From Cyprinodon diabolis (lineage: Eukaryota; Chordata; Actinopteri; Cyprinodontiformes; Cyprinodontidae), in assembly GCA_030533445.1 (NCBI GenBank), contig JARPUW010000266.1, positions 62,001 to 126,000 of the forward strand: a stretch of 64,000 nucleotides of DNA, in the 5' to 3' direction. This document shows positions 1 to 12,648 of this stretch, one piece after another. Position numbers and translations under genes: made by a program. The notes under the pieces were generated by a model that searched no databases, was not told where the DNA came from, and saw nothing but the letters and a program-made list of their open reading frames with translations. Position 1 is the first letter of the stretch; every line of letters starts with the position of its first letter.

Positions 1-1029
1 CTCAAGGTTCCAGCAGCTCAAGGTTCCAGAAGCACCAGCAGCTCAAGGTTCCAGCAGCTCAAGGTTCCAGCAGCTCAAGGTTCCAGAAGCACCAGCAGCT
101 CAAGGTTCCAGAAGCTCAAGGCTCCAGATGCTCAAGGTTCCAGAAGCACCAGCAGCTCAAGGTTCCAGCAGCTCAAGGTTCCAGCAGCTCAAGGTTCCAG
201 AAGCACCAGCAGCTCAAGGTTCCAGCAGCTCAAGGTTCCAGAAGCACCAGCAGCTCAAGGTTCCAGCAGCTCAAGGTTCCAGCAGCACCAGCAGCTCAAG
301 GTTCCAGCAGCTCAGGGTTCCAGAAGCACTTGCAGCTCAAGGTTCCAGCAGCTCAAGGTTCCAGCAGCTCAAGGTTCCAGAAGCACCAGCAGCTCAAGGT
401 TCCAGCAGCTCAAGGTTCCAGAAGCACCAGCAGCTCAAGGTTCCAGCAGCTCAAGGTTCCAGCAGCTCAAAGTTCCAGAAGCACCAGCAGCTCAAGGCTC
501 CAGCAGCTCAAGGTTCCAGAAGCTCAAGGCTCCAGATGCTCAAGGTTCCAGATGCACCAGCAGCTCAAGGTTCCAGAAGCTCAAGGTTCCAGCAGCTCAA
601 GGCTCCAGATGCTCAAGGCTCCAGATGCTCAAAGTTCCAGCAGCTCAATGTTCCAGCAGCTCAAGGTTCCAGCAGCTCAAGGTTCCAGCAGCTCAAGGTT
701 CCAGCAGCTCAAGGTTCCAGCAGCTCAAGGTTCCAGAAGCACCAGCAGCTCAAGGCACCAGCAGCTCAAGGTTCCAGAAGCTCAAGGTTCCAGCAGCTCA
801 AAGTTCCAGCAGCTCAAGGTTCCAGATGCTCAAGGTTCCAGAAGCACCAGCAGCTCAATGCTTCAGCAGCTCAAGGTTCCAGCAGCTCAAGGTTCCAGAA
901 GCTCAAGGCTCCAGATGCTCAAGGTTCCAGAAGCACCAGCAGCTCAAGGTTCCAGCAGCTCAAGGTTCCAGCAGCTCAAGGTTCCAGAAGCACCAGCAGC
1001 TCAAGGTTCCAGCAGCTCAAGGTTCCAGA

Positions 1030-3390
1030 AGCACCAGCAGCTCAAGGTTCCAGAAGCTCAAGGCTCCAGATGCTCAAGGTTCCAGAAGCACCAGCAGCTC
1101 AAGGTTCCAGCAGCTCAAGGTTCCAGAAGCTCAAGGCTCCAGATGCTCAAGGTTCCAGAAGCACCAGCAGCTCAAGGTTCCAGCAGCTCAAGGTTCCAGC
1201 AGCTCAAGGTTCCAGCAGCTCAAGGTTCCAGAAGCACCAGCAGCTCAAGGTTCCAGAAGCTCAAGGCTCCAGATGCTCAAGGTTCCAGAAGCACCAGCAG
1301 CTCAAGGTTCCAGCAGCTCAAGGTTCCAGAAGCACCAGCAGCTCAAGGTTCCAGCAGCTCAAGGTTCCAGCATCTCAAAGTTCCAGAAGCACCAGCAGCT
1401 CAAGGCTCCAGCAGCTCAAGGTTCCAGAAGCTCAAGGCTCCACATGCTCAAGGTTCCAGATGCACCAGCAGCTCAAGGTTCCAGAAGCTCAAGGTTCCAG
1501 CAGCTCAAGGCTCCAGATGCTCAAGGCTCCAGATGCTCAAAGTTCCAGCAGCTCAATGTTCCAGCAGCTCAAGGTTCCAGCAGCTCAAGGTTCCAGAAGC
1601 ACCAGCAGCTCAAGGCTCCAGCAGCTCAAGGTTCCAGAAGCTCAAGGCTCCAGACGCTCAAGGTTCCAGAACCACCAGCAGCTCAAGGTTCCAGCAGCTC
1701 AAGGTTCCAGAAGCACCAGCAGCTCAAGGTTCCAGCAGCTCAAGGTTCCAGAAGCACCAGCAGCTCAAGGTTCCAGCAGCTCAAGGTTCCAGCAGCTCAA
1801 GGTTCCAGAAGCGCCAGCAGCTCAAGGCTCCAGCAGCCCAGGGTTCCAGAAGCTCAAGGCTCCAGATTCTCAAGGTTCCAGAAGCACCAGCAGCTCAAGG
1901 TTCCAGCAGCTCAAGGTTCCAGCAGCTCAAGGTTCCAGAAGCACCAGCAGCTCAAGGTTCCAGTAGCTCAAGGCTCCACATGCTCAAGGTTCCAGAAGCA
2001 CCAGCAGCTCAAGGTTCCAGCAGCTCAAGGTTCCAGAAGCTCAAGGCTCCAGATGATCAAGGTTCCAGAAGCACCAGCAGCTCAAGGTTCCAGCAGCTCA
2101 AGGTTCCAGAAGCACCAGCAGCTCAAGGTTCCAGAAGCTCAAGGCTCCAGATGCTCAAGGTTCCAGAAGCACCAGCAGCTCAAGGTTCCAGCAGCTCAAG
2201 GTTCCAGCAGCTCAAGGTTCCAGATGCTCAAGGTTCCAGATGCACCAGCAGCTCAAGGTTACAGAAGCTCAAGGGTCCAGCAGCTCAAGGCTCCAGATGC
2301 TCAAGGCTCCAGATGCTCAAAGTTCCAGCAGCTCAAGGTTCCAGCAGCTCAAGGTTCCAGCATCTCAAGGTTCCAGATGCACCAGCAGCTCAAGGCTCCA
2401 GCAGCTCAAGGTTCCAGAAGCTATAGGCTCCAGATGCTCAAGGTTCCAGAACCACCAGCAGCTGAAGGTTCCAGCAGCTCAAGGTTCCAGAAGCACCAGC
2501 AGCTCAAGGTTCCAGCAGCTCAAGGCTCCAGCAGCTCAAGGTTCCAGAAGCACCAGCAGCTCAAGGTTCCAGAAGCTCAAGGGTCCAGCAGCTCAAGGCT
2601 CCAGATGCTCAAGGCTCCAGATGCTCAAAGTTCCAGCAGCTCAAGGTTCCAGCAGCTCAAGGTTCCAGCAGCTCAAGGTTCCAGAAGCACCAGTAGCTCA
2701 AGGCTCCAGCAGCTCAAGGTTCCAGAAGCTATAAGCTCCAGATGCTCAAGGTTCCAGAACCACCAGCAGCTCAAGGTTCCAGAAGCACCAGCAGCTCAAG
2801 GTTCCAGCAGCTCAAGGTTCCAGAAGCACCAGCAGCTCAAGGTTCCAGCAGCTCAAGGCTCCAGCAGCTCAAGGTTCCAGAAGCACCAGCAGCTCAAGGT
2901 TCCAGAAGCTCAAGGCTCCAGATGCTCAAGGTTCCTGAAGCACCAGCAGCTCAAGGTTCCAGCAGCTCAAGGTTCCAGAAGCACCAGCAGCTCAAGGTTC
3001 CAGAAGCTCAAGGCTCCATATGCTCAAGGTTCCAGAAGCACCAGCAGCTCAAGGTTCCAGCAGCTCAAGGTTCCAGAAGCACCAGCAGCTCAAGGTTCCA
3101 GAAGCTCAAGGCTCCAGATGCTCAAGGTTCCAGAAGCACCAGCAGCTCAAGGTTCCAGCAGCTCAAGGTTCCAGAAGCTCAAGGCTCCAGATGCTCAAGG
3201 TTCCAGAAGCACCAGCAGCTCAAGGTTCCAGCAGCTCAAGGTTCCAGCAGCTCAAGGTTCCAGAAGCACCAGCAGCTCAAGGTTCCAGAAGCTCAAGGCT
3301 CCAGATGCTCAAGGTTCCAGAAGCACCAGCAGCTCAAGGTTCCAGCAGCTCAAGGTTCCAGCAGCTCAAGGTTCCAGAAGCACCAGCAGC
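1030..3390 (+). repeat. Segmental duplicate, copy 1 of a three-member set
   Basis: Matches about 9,908-12,252 at offset 8,878, which becomes 8,862 after one 16-base unit is lost near 11,060. Part of it (about 1,180-2,930) matches about 28,840-30,590 at a constant offset of 27,659. Copy 1 shares with the 28.8-kb copy the private variants CTCCACATGCTC (near 1440) and CAGACGCTC (near 1651), which the 9.9-kb copy lacks. It has its own change, CATCTCAAAG near 1371. Confidence 0.85.
1964..2938 (+). repeat. Module A, long form
   Basis: Starts at the TAG of CCAGTAGCTC, followed by CTCCACATGCTC. Landmarks: GATGCACC at +276 (2240), TATAGG stop at +460 (2424), TATAAG stop at +768 (2732), TTCCTGAAG TGA at +972 (2936). 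Relative to the standard form it carries an extra 308 bases, with the GGGTCC unit present twice (near 2275 and 2581). Confidence 0.9.
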
Positions 3391-5167
3391 TCAAGGTTCC
3401 AGCAGCTCAAGGTTCCAGAAGCGCCAGCAGCTCAAGGCTCCAGCAGCTCAAGGTTCCAGAAGCTCAAGGCTCCAGATGCTCAAGGTTCCAGAAGCACCAG
3501 CAGCTCAAGGTTCCAGCAGCTCAAGGTTCCAGCAGCTCAAGGTTCCAGAAGCACCAGCAGCTCAAGGTTCCAGCAGCTCAAGGTTCCAGAAGCACCATCA
3601 GCTCAAGGTTCCAGCAGCTCAAGGCTCCAGCAGCTCAAGGTTCCAGCAGCTCAAGGTTCCAGCAGCTCAAGGTTCCAGAAGCACCAGCAGCTCAAGGTTC
3701 CAGAAGCTCAAGGCTCCAGATGCTCAAGGTTCCAGAAGCACCAGCAGCTCAAGGTTCCAGCAGCTCAAGGTTCCAGAAGCTCAAGGCTCCAGAAGCTCAA
3801 GGTTCCAGAAGCACCAGCAGCTCAAGGTTCCAGCAGCTCAAGGTTCCAGAAGCACCAGCAGCTCAAGGTTCCAGAAGCTCAAGGCTCCAGATGCTCAAGG
3901 TTCCAGAAGCACCAGCAGCTCAAGGTTCCAGCAGTTCACGGTTCCAGCAGCTCAAGGTTCAAGAAGCACCAGCAGCTCAAGGTTCCAGAAGCTCAAGGTT
4001 CCAGCAGCTCAAGGTTCCAGAAGCTCAAGGTTCCAGAAGCACCAGCAGCTCAAGGTTCCAGCAGCTCAAGGTTCCAGAAGCACCAGCAGCTCAAGGTTCC
4101 AGCAGCTCAAGGCTCCAGCAGCTCAAGGTTCCAGAAGCACCAGCAGCTCAAGGCTCCAGCAGCTCAAGGTTCCAGAAGCTCAATGCTCCAGATGCTCAAG
4201 GTTCCAGAAGCACCAGCAGCTCAAGGTTCCAGCAGCTCAAGGTTCCAGAAGCACCAGCAGCTCAAGGCTCCAGCAGCTCAAGGTTCCAGAAGCTCAATGC
4301 TCCAGATGCTCAAGGTTCCAGAAGCACCAGCAGCTCAAGGCTCCAGCAGCTCAAGGTTCCAGAAGCACCAGCAGCTCAAGGTTCCAGCAGCTCAAGGTTC
4401 CAGAAGCACCAGCAGCTCAAGGCTCCAGCAGCTCAAGGTTCCAGAAGCTCAAGGCTCCAGATGCTCAAGGTTCCAGATGCACCAGCAGCTCAAGGTTCCA
4501 GAAGCTCAAGGTTCCAGCAGCTCAAGGCTCCAGATGCTCAAGGCTCCAGATGCTCAAAGTTCCAGCAGCTCAATGTTCCAGCAGCTCAAGGTTCCAGCAG
4601 CTCAAGGTTCCAGAAGCACCAGCAGCTCAAGGCTCCAGCAGCTCAAGGTTCCAGAAGCTCAAGGCTCCAGATGCTCAAGGTTCCAGAACCACCAGCAGCT
4701 CAAGGTTCCAGCAGCTCAAGGTTCCAGAAGCACCAGCAGCTCAAGGTTCCAGCAGCTCAAGGTTCCAGAAGCACCAGCAGCTCAAGGTTCCAGCAGCTCA
4801 AGGTTCCAGCAGCTCAAGGTTCCAGAAGCGCCAGCAGCTTAAGGCTCCAGCAGCCCAAGGTTCCAGAAGCTCAAGGCTCCAGATTCTCAAGGTTCCAGAA
4901 GCACCAGCAGCTCAAGGTTCGAGCAGCTCAAGGTTCCAGCAGCTCAAGGTTCCAGAAGCACCAGCAGCTCAAGGTTCCAGCAGCTCAAGGTTCCAGCAGC
5001 TCAAGGTTCCAGAAGCGCCAGCAGCTTAAGGCTCCAGCAGCCCAAGGTTCCAGAAGCTCAAGGCTCCAGATTCTCAAGGTTCCAGAAGCACCAGCAAATC
5101 AAGGTTCCAGCAGCTCAAGGTTCCAGCAGCTCAAGGTTCCAGAAGCACCAGCAGCTCAAGGTTCCAG

Positions 5168-5311
5168 TAGCTCAAGGCTCCACATGCTCAAGGTTCCAGA
5201 AGCACCAGCAGCTCAAGGTTCCAGCAGCTCAAGGTTCCAGAAGCTCAAGGCTCCAGATGCTCAAGGTTCCAGAAGCACCAGCAGCTCAAGGTTCCAGCAG
5301 CTCAAGGTTCC
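5168..5311 (+). repeat. Module A, truncated
   Basis: TAG plus CACATG are present. The match to other copies ends near +143, where CAGCTGAAGGTTCGAG begins; that variant introduces the Module B at 5406. Confidence 0.85.
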
Positions 5312-5405
5312 AGCAGCTGAAGGTTCGAGAAGCACCAGCAGCTCAAGGTTCCAGCAGCTCAAGGTTCCAGCAGCACCAGCAGCTCAAGGTTCCAGCAGCT
5401 CAGGG

Positions 5406-5608
5406 TTACAGCAGCTCAAGTCTCCAGAAGCTAGAGGTTCCAGAAGCTAAAGGTTCCAGCAGCTCAAGGTTCCAGAAGCACCAGCAGCTCAAGGCTGCAG
5501 CAGCTCAAGGTTCCAGCAGCTCAAGGTTCCAGAAGCACCAGCAGCTCAAGGCTCCAGCAGCTCAAGGTTCCAGAAGCTCAAGGCTCCAGATGTTCAAGGT
5601 TCCAGATA
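5406..5608 (+). repeat. Module B, subtype 1, GATATACC form
   Basis: GGTTACAG, then TAG of AGCTAGAGG at 5432, then GATATACC at +174. Private changes: AAGTCTCC near 5420 and a TAA in GAAGCTAAAGG (5448). Confidence 0.88.
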
Positions 5609-7443
5609 TACCAGCAGCTCAAGGTTCCAGAAGCTCAAGGGTCCAGCAGCTCAAGGCTCCAGATGCTCAAGGCTCCAGATGCTCAAAGTTCCAGCAGCTC
5701 AAGGTTCCAGCAGCTCAAGGTTCCAGCAGCTCAAGGCTCCAGATGCTCAAGGTTCCAGAACCACCAGCAGCTCAAGGTTCCAGCAGCTCAAGGTTCCAGA
5801 AGCACCAGCAGCTCAAGGTTCCAGCAGCTCAAGGTTCCAGAAGCACCAGCAGCTCAAGGTTCCAGCAGCTCAAGGTTCCAGAAGAGCCAGCAGCTCAAGG
5901 CTCCAGCAACTCAAGGTTCCAGAAGCTCAAGGCTCCAGATGCTCAAGGTTCCAGAAGCACCAGCAGCTCAAGGTTCCAGCAGCTCAAGGTTCCAGCAGCT
6001 CAAGGTTCCAGAAGCACCAGCAGCTCAAGGTTCCAGCAGCTCAAGGTTCCAGAAGCACCAGCAGCTCAAGGTTCCAGAAGCTCAAGGCTCCAGATGCTCA
6101 AGGTTCCAGAAGCACCAGCAGCTCAAGGTTCCAGCAGCTCAAGGTTCCAGCAGCTCAAGGTTCCAGAAGCACCAGCAGCTCAAGGTTCCAGCAGCTCAAG
6201 GTTCCAGCAGCACCAGCAGCTCAAGGTTCCAGCAGCTCAGGGTTCCAGAAGCACCAGCAGCTCAAGGCTGCAGCAGCTCAAGGTTCCAGCAGCTCAAGGT
6301 TCCAGAAGCACCAGCAGCTCAAAGCTCCAGCAGCTCAAGGTTCCAGAACCTCAAGGCTCCAGATGCTCAAGGTTCCAGATGCAACAGCAGCTCAAGGTTC
6401 CAGAAGCTCAGGGTTCCAGCAGCTCAAGGTTCCAGCAGCTCAAGGTTCCAGCAGCTCAAGGTTCCAGAAGCACCAGCAGCTCAAGGCTCCAGCAGCTCAA
6501 GGTTCCAGAAGCTCAAGGCTCCAGATGTTCAAGGTTCCAGATATACCAGCAGCTCAAGGTTCCAGAAGCTCAAGGGTCCAGCAGCTCAAGGCTCCAGATG
6601 CTCAAGGCTCCAGATGCTCAAAGTTCCAGCAGCTCAAGGTTCCAGCAGCTCAAGGTTCCAGCAGCTCAAGGCTCCAGATGCTCAAGGTTCCAGAACCACC
6701 AGCAGCTCAAGGTTCCAGCAGCTCAAGGTTCCAGAAGCACCAGCAGCTCAAGGTTCCAGCAGCTCAAGGTTCCAGAAGCACCAGCAGCTCAAGGTTCCAG
6801 CAGCTCAAGGTTCCAGAAGAGCCAGCAGCTCAAGGCTCCAGCAACTCAAGGTTCCAGAAGCTCAAGGCTCCAGATGCTCAAGGTTCCAGAAGCACCAGCA
6901 GCTCAAGGTTCCAGCAGCTCAAGGTTCCAGCAGCTCAAGGTTCCAGAAGCACGAGCAGCTCAAGGTTCCAGCAGCTCAAGGTTCCAGAAGCACCAGCAGC
7001 TCAAGGTTCCAGAAGCTCAAGGCTCCAGATGCTCAAGGTTCCAGAAGCACCAGCAGCTCAAGGTTCCAGCAGCTCAAGGTTCCAGCAGCTCAAGGTTCCA
7101 GAAGCACCAGCAGCTCAAGGTTCCAGCAGCTCAAGGTTCCAGCAGCACCAGCAGCTCAAGGTTCCAGCAGCTCAGGGTTCCAGAAGCACCAGCAGCTCAA
7201 GGCTGCAGCAGCTCAAGGTTCCAGCAGCTCAAGGTTCCAGAAGCACCAGCAGCTCAAGGCTCCAGCAGCTCAAGGTTCCAGAAGCTCAAGGCTCCAGATG
7301 CTCAAGGTTCCAGATGCAACAGCAGCTCAAGGTTCCAGAAGCTCAGGGTTCCAGCAGCTCAAGGTTCCAGCAGCTCAAGGTTCCAGCAGCTCAAGGTTCC
7401 AGAAGCACCAGCAGCTCAAGGCTCCAGCAGCTCAAGGTTCCAG
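5497..7443 (+). repeat. Tandem duplication, period 935 bp, about two copies
   Basis: The two copies are about 5,497-6,431 and 6,432-7,366, and the match runs on to 7,443. Paired rare variants lie exactly 935 bases apart: GATATACC (5604/6539), GAAGAGCC (5881/6816) and GATGCAACAG (gcaac at 6381/7316). Few differences were seen, for example CTCAAAGCTCC near 6,320, AGAACCTC near 6,346 and GCACGAGC near 6,953. The copies look recent. Confidence 0.88.
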
Positions 7444-7779
7444 CAGCTCAAGGTTCCAGAAGCACCAGCAACTCAAGGTTCCAGCAGCTCAAGGTTCCAG
7501 AAGCACCAGCAGCTCAAGGTTCCAGCAGCTCAAGGCTCCAGCAGCTCAGAGTTCCGGCAGCTCAAGGCTCCAGCAGCTCAAGGTTCCAGAAGCACCAGCA
7601 GCTCAAGGTTCCAGAAGCTCAAGGCTCCAGATGCTCAAGGTTCCAGAAGCACCAGCAGCTCAAGGTTCCAGCAGCTCAAGGTTCCAGCAGCTGAAGGTTC
7701 CAGAAGCACCAGCAGCTCAAGGTTCCAGCAGCTCAAGGTTCCAGCAGCACCAGCAGCTCAAGGTTCCAGCAGCTCAGGG

Positions 7780-7982
7780 TTACAGCAGCTCAAGGCTCCA
7801 GAAGCTAGAGGTTCCAGAAGCTCAAGGTTCCAGCAGCTCAATGTTCCAGAAGCACCAGCAGCTCAAGGCTGCAGCAGCTCAAGGTTCCAGCAGCTCAAAG
7901 TTCCAGAAGCACCAGCAACTCAAGGCTCCAGCAGCTCAAGGTTCCAGAAGCTCAAGGCTCCAGATGCTCAAGGTTCCAGATG
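7780..7982 (+). repeat. Module B, subtype 2
   Basis: TAG at 7806, ATGCACC at 7980 (+174). Subtype 2 is told apart from subtype 1 by CTCAATGTTCC after the TAG and GATGCTC before the ATGCACC. Confidence 0.9.
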
Positions 7983-8297
7983 CACCAGCAGCTCAAGGTT
8001 CCAGAAGCTCAAGGTTCCAGCAGCTCAAGGCTCCAGATGCTCAAGGCTCCAGATGCTCAAAGTTCCAGCAGCTCAATGTTCCAGCAGCTCAAGGTTCCAG
8101 CAGCTCAAGGTTCCAGCAGCTCAAGGTTCCAGAAGCACCAGCAGCTCAAGGTTCCAGCAGCTCAAGGTTCCAGAAGCTCAAGGCTCCAGATGCTCAAGGT
8201 TCCAGAACCACCAGCAGCTCAAGGTTCCAGCAGCTCAAGGTTCCAGCAGCTCAAGGTTCCAGAAGCACCAGCAGCTCAAGGTTCCAGCAGCTCAGGG

Positions 8298-8430
8298 TTA
8301 CAGCAGCTCAAGGCTCCAGAAGCTAGAGGTTCCAGAAGCTCAAGGTTCCAGCAGCTCAATGTTCCAGAAGCACCAGCAGCTCAAGGCTGCAGCAGCTCAA
8401 AGTTCCAGCAGCTCAAGGTTCCAGAAAGAC
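8298..8430 (+). repeat. Module B, truncated
   Basis: TAG at 8324. The copy runs through GGCTGCAGCAG and CTCAAAGTTCC, then switches to the GAAAGACC unit. It is the only Module B without the +174 landmark. Confidence 0.85.
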
Positions 8431-8512
8431 CAGCAGCTCAAGGTTCCAGTAGCTCAAAGTTCCAGCAGCTCAAGGTTCCAGAAAGACCAGCAGCTCAAGG
8501 TTCCAGTAGCTC
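8399..8512 (+). repeat. 57-bp local duplication with GAAAGACC variant
   Basis: The rare variant GAAAGACC occurs at 8424 and again at 8481. The 57-base spacing equals two 16-mers plus one 25-mer. Both copies are followed by CCAGTAGCTC, so two TAG triplets (8450 and 8507) stand close together. Elsewhere GAAAGACC occurs singly (near 15667, 24751, 49176, 51616 and 58348). Confidence 0.85.
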
Positions 8513-9189
8513 AAGGCTCCACATGCTCAAGGTTCCAGAAGCACCAGCAGCTCAAGGTTCCAGCAGCTCAAGGTTCCAGAAGGTCAAGGCTCCAGATGCT
8601 CAAGGTTCCAGAAGCACCAGCAGCTCAAGGTTCCAGCAGCTCAAGGTTCCAGAAGCACCAGCAGCTCAAGGTTCCAGAAGCTCAAGGCTCCAGATGCTCA
8701 AGGTTCCAGAAGCACCAGCAGCTCAAGGTTCCAGCAGCTCAAGGTTCCAGCAGCTCAAGGTTCCAGATGCTCAAGGTTCCAGATGCACCAGCAGCTCAAG
8801 GTTCCAGAAGCTCAAGGGTCCAGCAGCTCAAGGCTCCAGATGCTCAAGGCTCCAGATGCTCAAAGTTCCAGCAGCTCAAGGTTCCAGCAGCTCAAGGTTC
8901 CAGCAGCTCAAGGTTCCAGAAGCACCAGCAGCTCAAGGCTCCAGCAGCTCAAGGTTCCAGAAGCTATAGGCTCCAGATGCTCAAGGTTCAAGAACCACCA
9001 GCAGCTCAAGGTTCCAGCAGCTCAAGGTTCCAGAAGCACCAGCAGCTCAAGGTTCCAGCAGCTCAAGGTTCCAGAAGCACCAGCAGCTCAAGGTTCCAGC
9101 AGCTCAAGGCTCTAGCAGCTCAAGGTTCCAGAAGCACCAGCAGCTCAAGGTTCCAGAAGCTCAAGGCTCCAGATGCTCAAGGTTCCTGA
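8507..9189 (+). repeat. Module A, standard form
   Basis: Landmarks at +276 (8783), +460 (TATAGG, 8967) and +680 (TGA, 9187). Private variants are GAAGGTCAAGG near 8580 and GTTCAAGAACC near 8990. A second TATAGG occurs just downstream near 9,357, and a second TTCCTGAAG near 9,551, so the distal part is repeated. Confidence 0.9.
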
Positions 9190-9907
9190 AGCACCAGCAG
9201 CTCAAGGTTCCAGCAGCTCAAGGTTCCAGAAGCACCAGCAGCTCAAGGTTCCAGCAGCTCAAGGTTCCAGAAGCACCAGCAGCTCAAGGTTCCAGCAGCT
9301 CAAGGTTCCAGAAGCGCCAGCAGCTCAAGGCTCCAGCCGCTCAAGGTTCCAGAAGCTATAGGCTCCAGATGCTCAAGGTTCCAGAACCACCAGCAGCTCA
9401 AGGTTCCAGCAGCTCAAGGTTCCAGAAGCACCAGCAGCTCAAGGTTCCAGCAGCTCAAGGTTCCAGCAGCTCAAGGCTCTAGCAGCTCAAGGTTCCAGAA
9501 GCACCAGCAGCTCAAGGTTCCAGAAGCTCAAGGCTCCAGATGCTCAAGGTTCCTGAAGCACCAGCAGCTCAAGGTTCCAGCAGCTCAAGGTTCCAGAAGC
9601 ACCAGCAGCTCAAGGTTCCAGCAGCTCAAGGTTCCAGAAGCACCAGCAGCTCAAGGTTCCAGCAGCTCAAGGTTCCAGAAGCGCCAGCAGCTCAAGGCTC
9701 CAGCCGCTCAAGGTTCCAGAAGCTCAAGGCTCCAGATGCTCAAGGTTCCAGAAGCACCAGCAGCTCAAGGTTCCAGCAGCTCAAGGTTCCAGCAGCACCA
9801 GCAGCTCAAGGTTCCAGCAGCTCAGGGTTCCAGAAGCACCAGCAGCTCAAGGCTGCAGCAGCTCAAGGTTCCAGAAGCTCAAGGTTCCAGAAGCACCAGC
9901 AGCTCAA

Positions 9908-12252
9908 GGTTCCAGAAGCTCAAGGCTCCAGAAGCTCAAGGTTCCAGAAGCACCAGCAGCTCAAGGTTCCAGCAGCTCAAGGTTCCAGAAGCTCAAGGCT
10001 CCAGATGCTCAAGGTTCCAGAAGCACCAGCAGCTCAAGGTTCCAGCAGCTCAAGGTTCCAGCAGCTCAAGGTTCCAGCAGCTCAAGGTTCCAGAAGCACC
10101 AGCAGCTCAAGGTTCCAGAAGCTCAAGGCTCCAGATGCTCAAGGTTCCAGAAGCACCAGCAGCTCAAGGTTCCAGCAGCTCAAGGTTCCAGAAGCACCAG
10201 CAGCTCAAGGTTCCAGCAGCTCAAGGTTCCAGCAGCTCAAAGTTCCAGAAGCACCAGCAGCTCAAGGCTCCAGCAGCTCAAGGTTCCAGAAGCTCAAGGC
10301 TCCAGATGCTCAAGGTTCCAGATGCACCAGCAGCTCAAGGTTCCAGAAGCTCAAGGTTCCAGCAGCTCAAGGCTCCAGATGCTCAAGGCTCCAGATGCTC
10401 AAAGTTCCAGCAGCTCAATGTTCCAGCAGCTCAAGGTTCCAGCAGCTCAAGGTTCCAGCAGCTCAAAGTTCCAGAAGCACCAGCAGCTCAAGGCTCCAGC
10501 AGCTCAAGGTTCCAGAAGCTCAAGGCTCCAGATGCTCAAGGTTCCAGAACCACCAGCAGCTCAAGGTTCCAGCAGCTCAAGGTTCCAGAAGCACCAGCAG
10601 CTCAAGGTTCCAGCAGCTCAAGGTTCCAGAAGCACCAGCAGCTCAAGGTTCCAGCAGCTCAAGGTTCCAGCAGCTCAAGGTTCCAGAAGCGCCAGCAGCT
10701 CAAGGCTCCAGCAGCCCAGGGTTCCAGAAGCTCAAGGCTCCAGATTCTCAAGGTTCCAGAAGCACCAGCAGCTCAAGGTTCCAGCAGCTCAAGGTTCCAG
10801 CAGCTCAAGGTTCCAGAAGCACCAGCAGCTCAAGGTTCCAGTAGCTCAAGGCTCCACATGCTCAAGGTTCCAGAAGCACCAGCAGCTCAAGGTTCCAGCA
10901 GCTCAAGGTTCCAGAAGCTCAAGGCTCCAGATGATCAAGGTTCCAGAAGCACCAGCAGCTCAAGGTTCCAGCAGCTCAAGGTTCCAGAAGCACCAGCAGC
11001 TCAAGGTTCCAGAAGCTCAAGGCTCCAGATTCTCAAGGTTCCAGAAGCACCAGCAGCTTAAGGTTCCAGCAGCTCAAGGTTCCAGATGCTCAAGGTTCCA
11101 GATGCACCAGCAGCTCAAGGTTACAGAAGCTCAAGGGTCCAGCAGCTCAAGGCTCCAGATGCTCAAGGCTCCAGATGCTCAAAGTTCCAGCAGCTCAAGG
11201 TTCCAGCAGCTCAAGGTTCCAGCATCTCAAGGTTCCAGATGCACCAGCAGCTCAAGGCTCCAGCAGCTCAAGGTTCCAGAAGCTATAGGCTCCAGATGCT
11301 CAAGGTTCCAGAACCACCAGCAGCTGAAGGTTCCAGCAGCTCAAGGTTCCAGAAGCACCAGCAGCTCAAGGTTCCAGCAGCTCAAGGCTCCAGCAGCTCA
11401 AGGTTCCAGAAGCACCAGCAGCTCAAGGTTCCAGAAGCTCAAGGGTCCAGCAGCTCAAGGCTCCAGATGCTCAAGGCTCCAGATGCTCAAAGTTCCAGCA
11501 GCTCAAGGTTCCAGCAGCTCAAGGTTCCAGCAGCTCAAGGTTCCAGAAGCACCAGTAGCTCAAGGCTCCAGCAGCTCAAGGTTCCAGAAGCTATAAGCTC
11601 CAGATGCTCAAGGTTCCAGAACCACCAGCAGCTCAAGGTTCCAGAAGCACCAGCAGCTCAAGGTTCTAGCAGCTCAAGGTTCCAGAAGCACCAGCAGCTC
11701 AAGGTTCCAGCAGCTCAAGGCTCCAGCAGCTCAAGGTTCCAGAAGCACCAGCAGCTCAAGGTTCCAGAAGCTCAAGGCTCCAGATGCTCAAGGTTCCTGA
11801 AGCACCAGCAGCTCAAGGTTCCAGCAGCTCAAGGTTCCAGAAGCACCAGCAGCTCAAGGTTCCAGAAGCTCAAGGCTCCATATGCTCAAGGTTCCAGAAG
11901 CACCAGCAGCTCAAGGTTCCAGCAGCTCAAGGTTCCAGAAGCACCAGCAGCTCAAGGTTCCAGAAGCTCAAGGCTCCAGATGCTCAAGGTTCCAGAAGCA
12001 CCAGCAGCTCAAGGTTCCAGCAGCTCAAGGTTCCAGAAGCTCAAGGCTCCAGATGCTCATGGTTCCAGAAGCACCAGCAGCTCAAGGTTCCAGCAGCTCA
12101 AGGTTCCAGCAGCTCAAGGTTCCAGAAGCACCAGCAGCTCAAGGTTCCAGAAGCTCAAGGCTCCAGATGCTCAAGGTTCCAGAAGCACCAGCAGCTCAAG
12201 GTTCCAGCAGCTCAAGGTTCCAGCAGCTCAAGGTTCCAGAAGCACCAGCAGC
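9908..12252 (+). repeat. Segmental duplicate, copy 2 of the 1.0-3.4 kb block
   Basis: Collinear with about 1,030-3,390. Shared rare landmarks are GATGATCAAGG (10930 against 2052), GGTTACAGAAG (acagaag at 11123 against 2261), the TATAGG site (11286 against 2424), the TATAAG site (11593 against 2731) and CCATATGCTC (11879 against 3017). One 16-mer is missing between the first two landmarks. It carries a private TTAAGG variant near 11058. Confidence 0.85.
10842..11800 (+). repeat. Module A, long form minus one monomer
   Basis: Landmarks are all 16 less than in the copy at 1964: +260, +444, +752 and +956. The lost 16-mer lies between the TAG and the GATGCACC site. Confidence 0.9.
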
Positions 12253-12648
12253 TCAAGGTTCCAGAAGCTCAAGGCTCCAGCAGCTCAAGGTTCCAGAAGC
12301 TCAAGGCTCCAGATGCTCAAGGTTCCAGAAGCACCAGCAGCTCAAGGTTCCAGCAGCTCAAGGGTCCAGCAGCTCAAGGTTCCAGAAGCACCAGCAGCTC
12401 AAGGTTCCAGCAGCTCAAGGTTCCAGAAGCACCAGCAGCTCAAGGTTCCAGAGGCTCAAGGCTCCAGCAGCTCAAGGTTCCAGCAGCTCAAGGCTCCAGA
12501 TGCTCAAGGTTCCAGAAGCACCAGCAGCTCAAGGTTCCAGCAGCTCAAGGTTCAAGCAGCTGAAGGTTCCAGAAGCACCAGCAGCTCAAGGTTCCAGCAG
12601 CTCAAGGTTCCAGCAGCACCAGCAGCTCAAGGTTCCAGCAGCTCAGGG

